DNA of 64,000 bases. Origin: Hyperoodon ampullatus. Lineage: Eukaryota; Chordata; Mammalia; Artiodactyla; Ziphiidae. Positions 63,501 to 64,000 of the stretch are shown here, one piece after another; the stretch's first letter is position 1; each line of letters begins with the position of its first letter. Below the pieces are notes generated by a model, which saw nothing but the letters and a program-made list of their open reading frames with translations, made no database searches and had not been told where the DNA came from. The position numbers and the translations under genes are program-made. The DNA is taken from NCBI GenBank assembly GCA_949752795.1, contig OX457058.1, forward strand, positions 37,202,587 through 37,266,586, read 5' to 3'.

Positions 63501-64000
63501 AACTGGCGCTACCCAATGTGGACCCCACGGCTGATGGAGGAACAGATAAGGCCACTTGACAGGGGCATGATGTGGTATCTTGCCAGGTTGAAGGCAAGCA
63601 TATCCATGACCTAGCCTTTCCTCCCCCAAGTACAGACTCTACAGAAGCTCTCATCTGAGTGCCCCGGGAGGGAAATTGGAAACATCATCAAAGTAAGAGA
63701 CAGTCATGCAGTGGAAATGGCCTGGCAATTAAGATAAGCAAAATAGAAGTGAATTATCAATTAGATACAGCAAACAGGACATGTGTGCAAGGCAAGACAT
63801 GAGAGGTGGGAGCAAAACCAGAGCCTTCGGGAGGAGAGAGTGCCCACCTGAAGGAGCTGACCATGGGGCGGTGAGACACAGGCTGGGCCTCGAGCACTGG
63901 GGAGAGTTTACACGTGAAGAAATGGGAGGAAAAAAAACCTTTCTTTCTTTCTTTCTTTTTTTTTTTTTGTCTCACTCATTTTACAAGTAATAAAGGTAAG
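63500..64000. other. Window end, no gene seen
   Basis: Mixed sequence with possible continuing L1 3'UTR and a TTTC/T-rich low-complexity patch at about 63,940-63,969. Confidence 0.5.

Overview
The window is vertebrate nuclear DNA from a cetacean, probably a toothed whale. The evidence is about 49 tRNA-derived SINEs of the cetartiodactyl CHR family (heads reading 'cttccctggtgg', or 'ccaccagggaag' in reverse). Seventeen are a young, A-tailed type of about 200 bp that I associate with whales. The rest is L1, L2, MIR and old DNA-transposon remnants plus ordinary introns. No prokaryotic-style operon, CRISPR array or viral genome is present.

Positions 1 to about 38,345 are the 3' half of BLM, the RecQ helicase gene of Bloom syndrome, on the + strand. 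Ten coding exons were placed by splice sites and protein identity: 4124-4230, 6064-6224, 13435-13630, 15776-15966, 19732-19879, 27023-27222, 27669-27861, 30984-31106, 33252-33453 and 37985-38162. Their lengths (107, 161, 196, 191, 148, 200, 193, 123, 202 and 178 bp) match human BLM exons 13-22 as I remember them. All junctions keep the reading frame and there is no internal stop. They encode about 565 residues (roughly human 853-1417): the second RecA-like lobe with motifs IV-VI, the four-cysteine zinc domain, the RQC winged helix, the HRDC domain and the C-terminal nuclear localisation signal. The 5' part of the gene lies outside the window.

The introns are full of SINEs. One lies only 54 bp upstream of exon 15 and another 52 bp downstream of exon 17. 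Intron 16 holds a mariner MITE hairpin of the type that gives rise to the bovine miR-2284/2285 family, nested in an older element.

Positions 38,346-64,000 are intergenic. In mammals FURIN follows BLM, but no FURIN coding exon was recognised here. This half is GC-richer and less dense in SINEs. It contains L1 remnants just after BLM and at the window end, many MIR/L2/MER5 fragments, a probable processed pseudogene of unknown parent (46.69-47.96 kb) split by a SINE, a possible solo LTR (about 52.3-52.68 kb), and a local tandem duplication across a SINE-SINE junction (55.39-55.73 kb).

Most open frames over 60 codons are SINE copies read in several frames and are not listed as genes. Three SINE types are named below. 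'Short type': about 200 bp, head 'gcagtggttgagagtc', A tail. 'Long type': about 300-340 bp, head 'gcagtggttaagaatc', tail rich in AATAAA/TAAA. 'C type': about 110-140 bp, head 'ggtccagtggtt'. The match of these types to named CHR subfamilies is from memory and was not tested.
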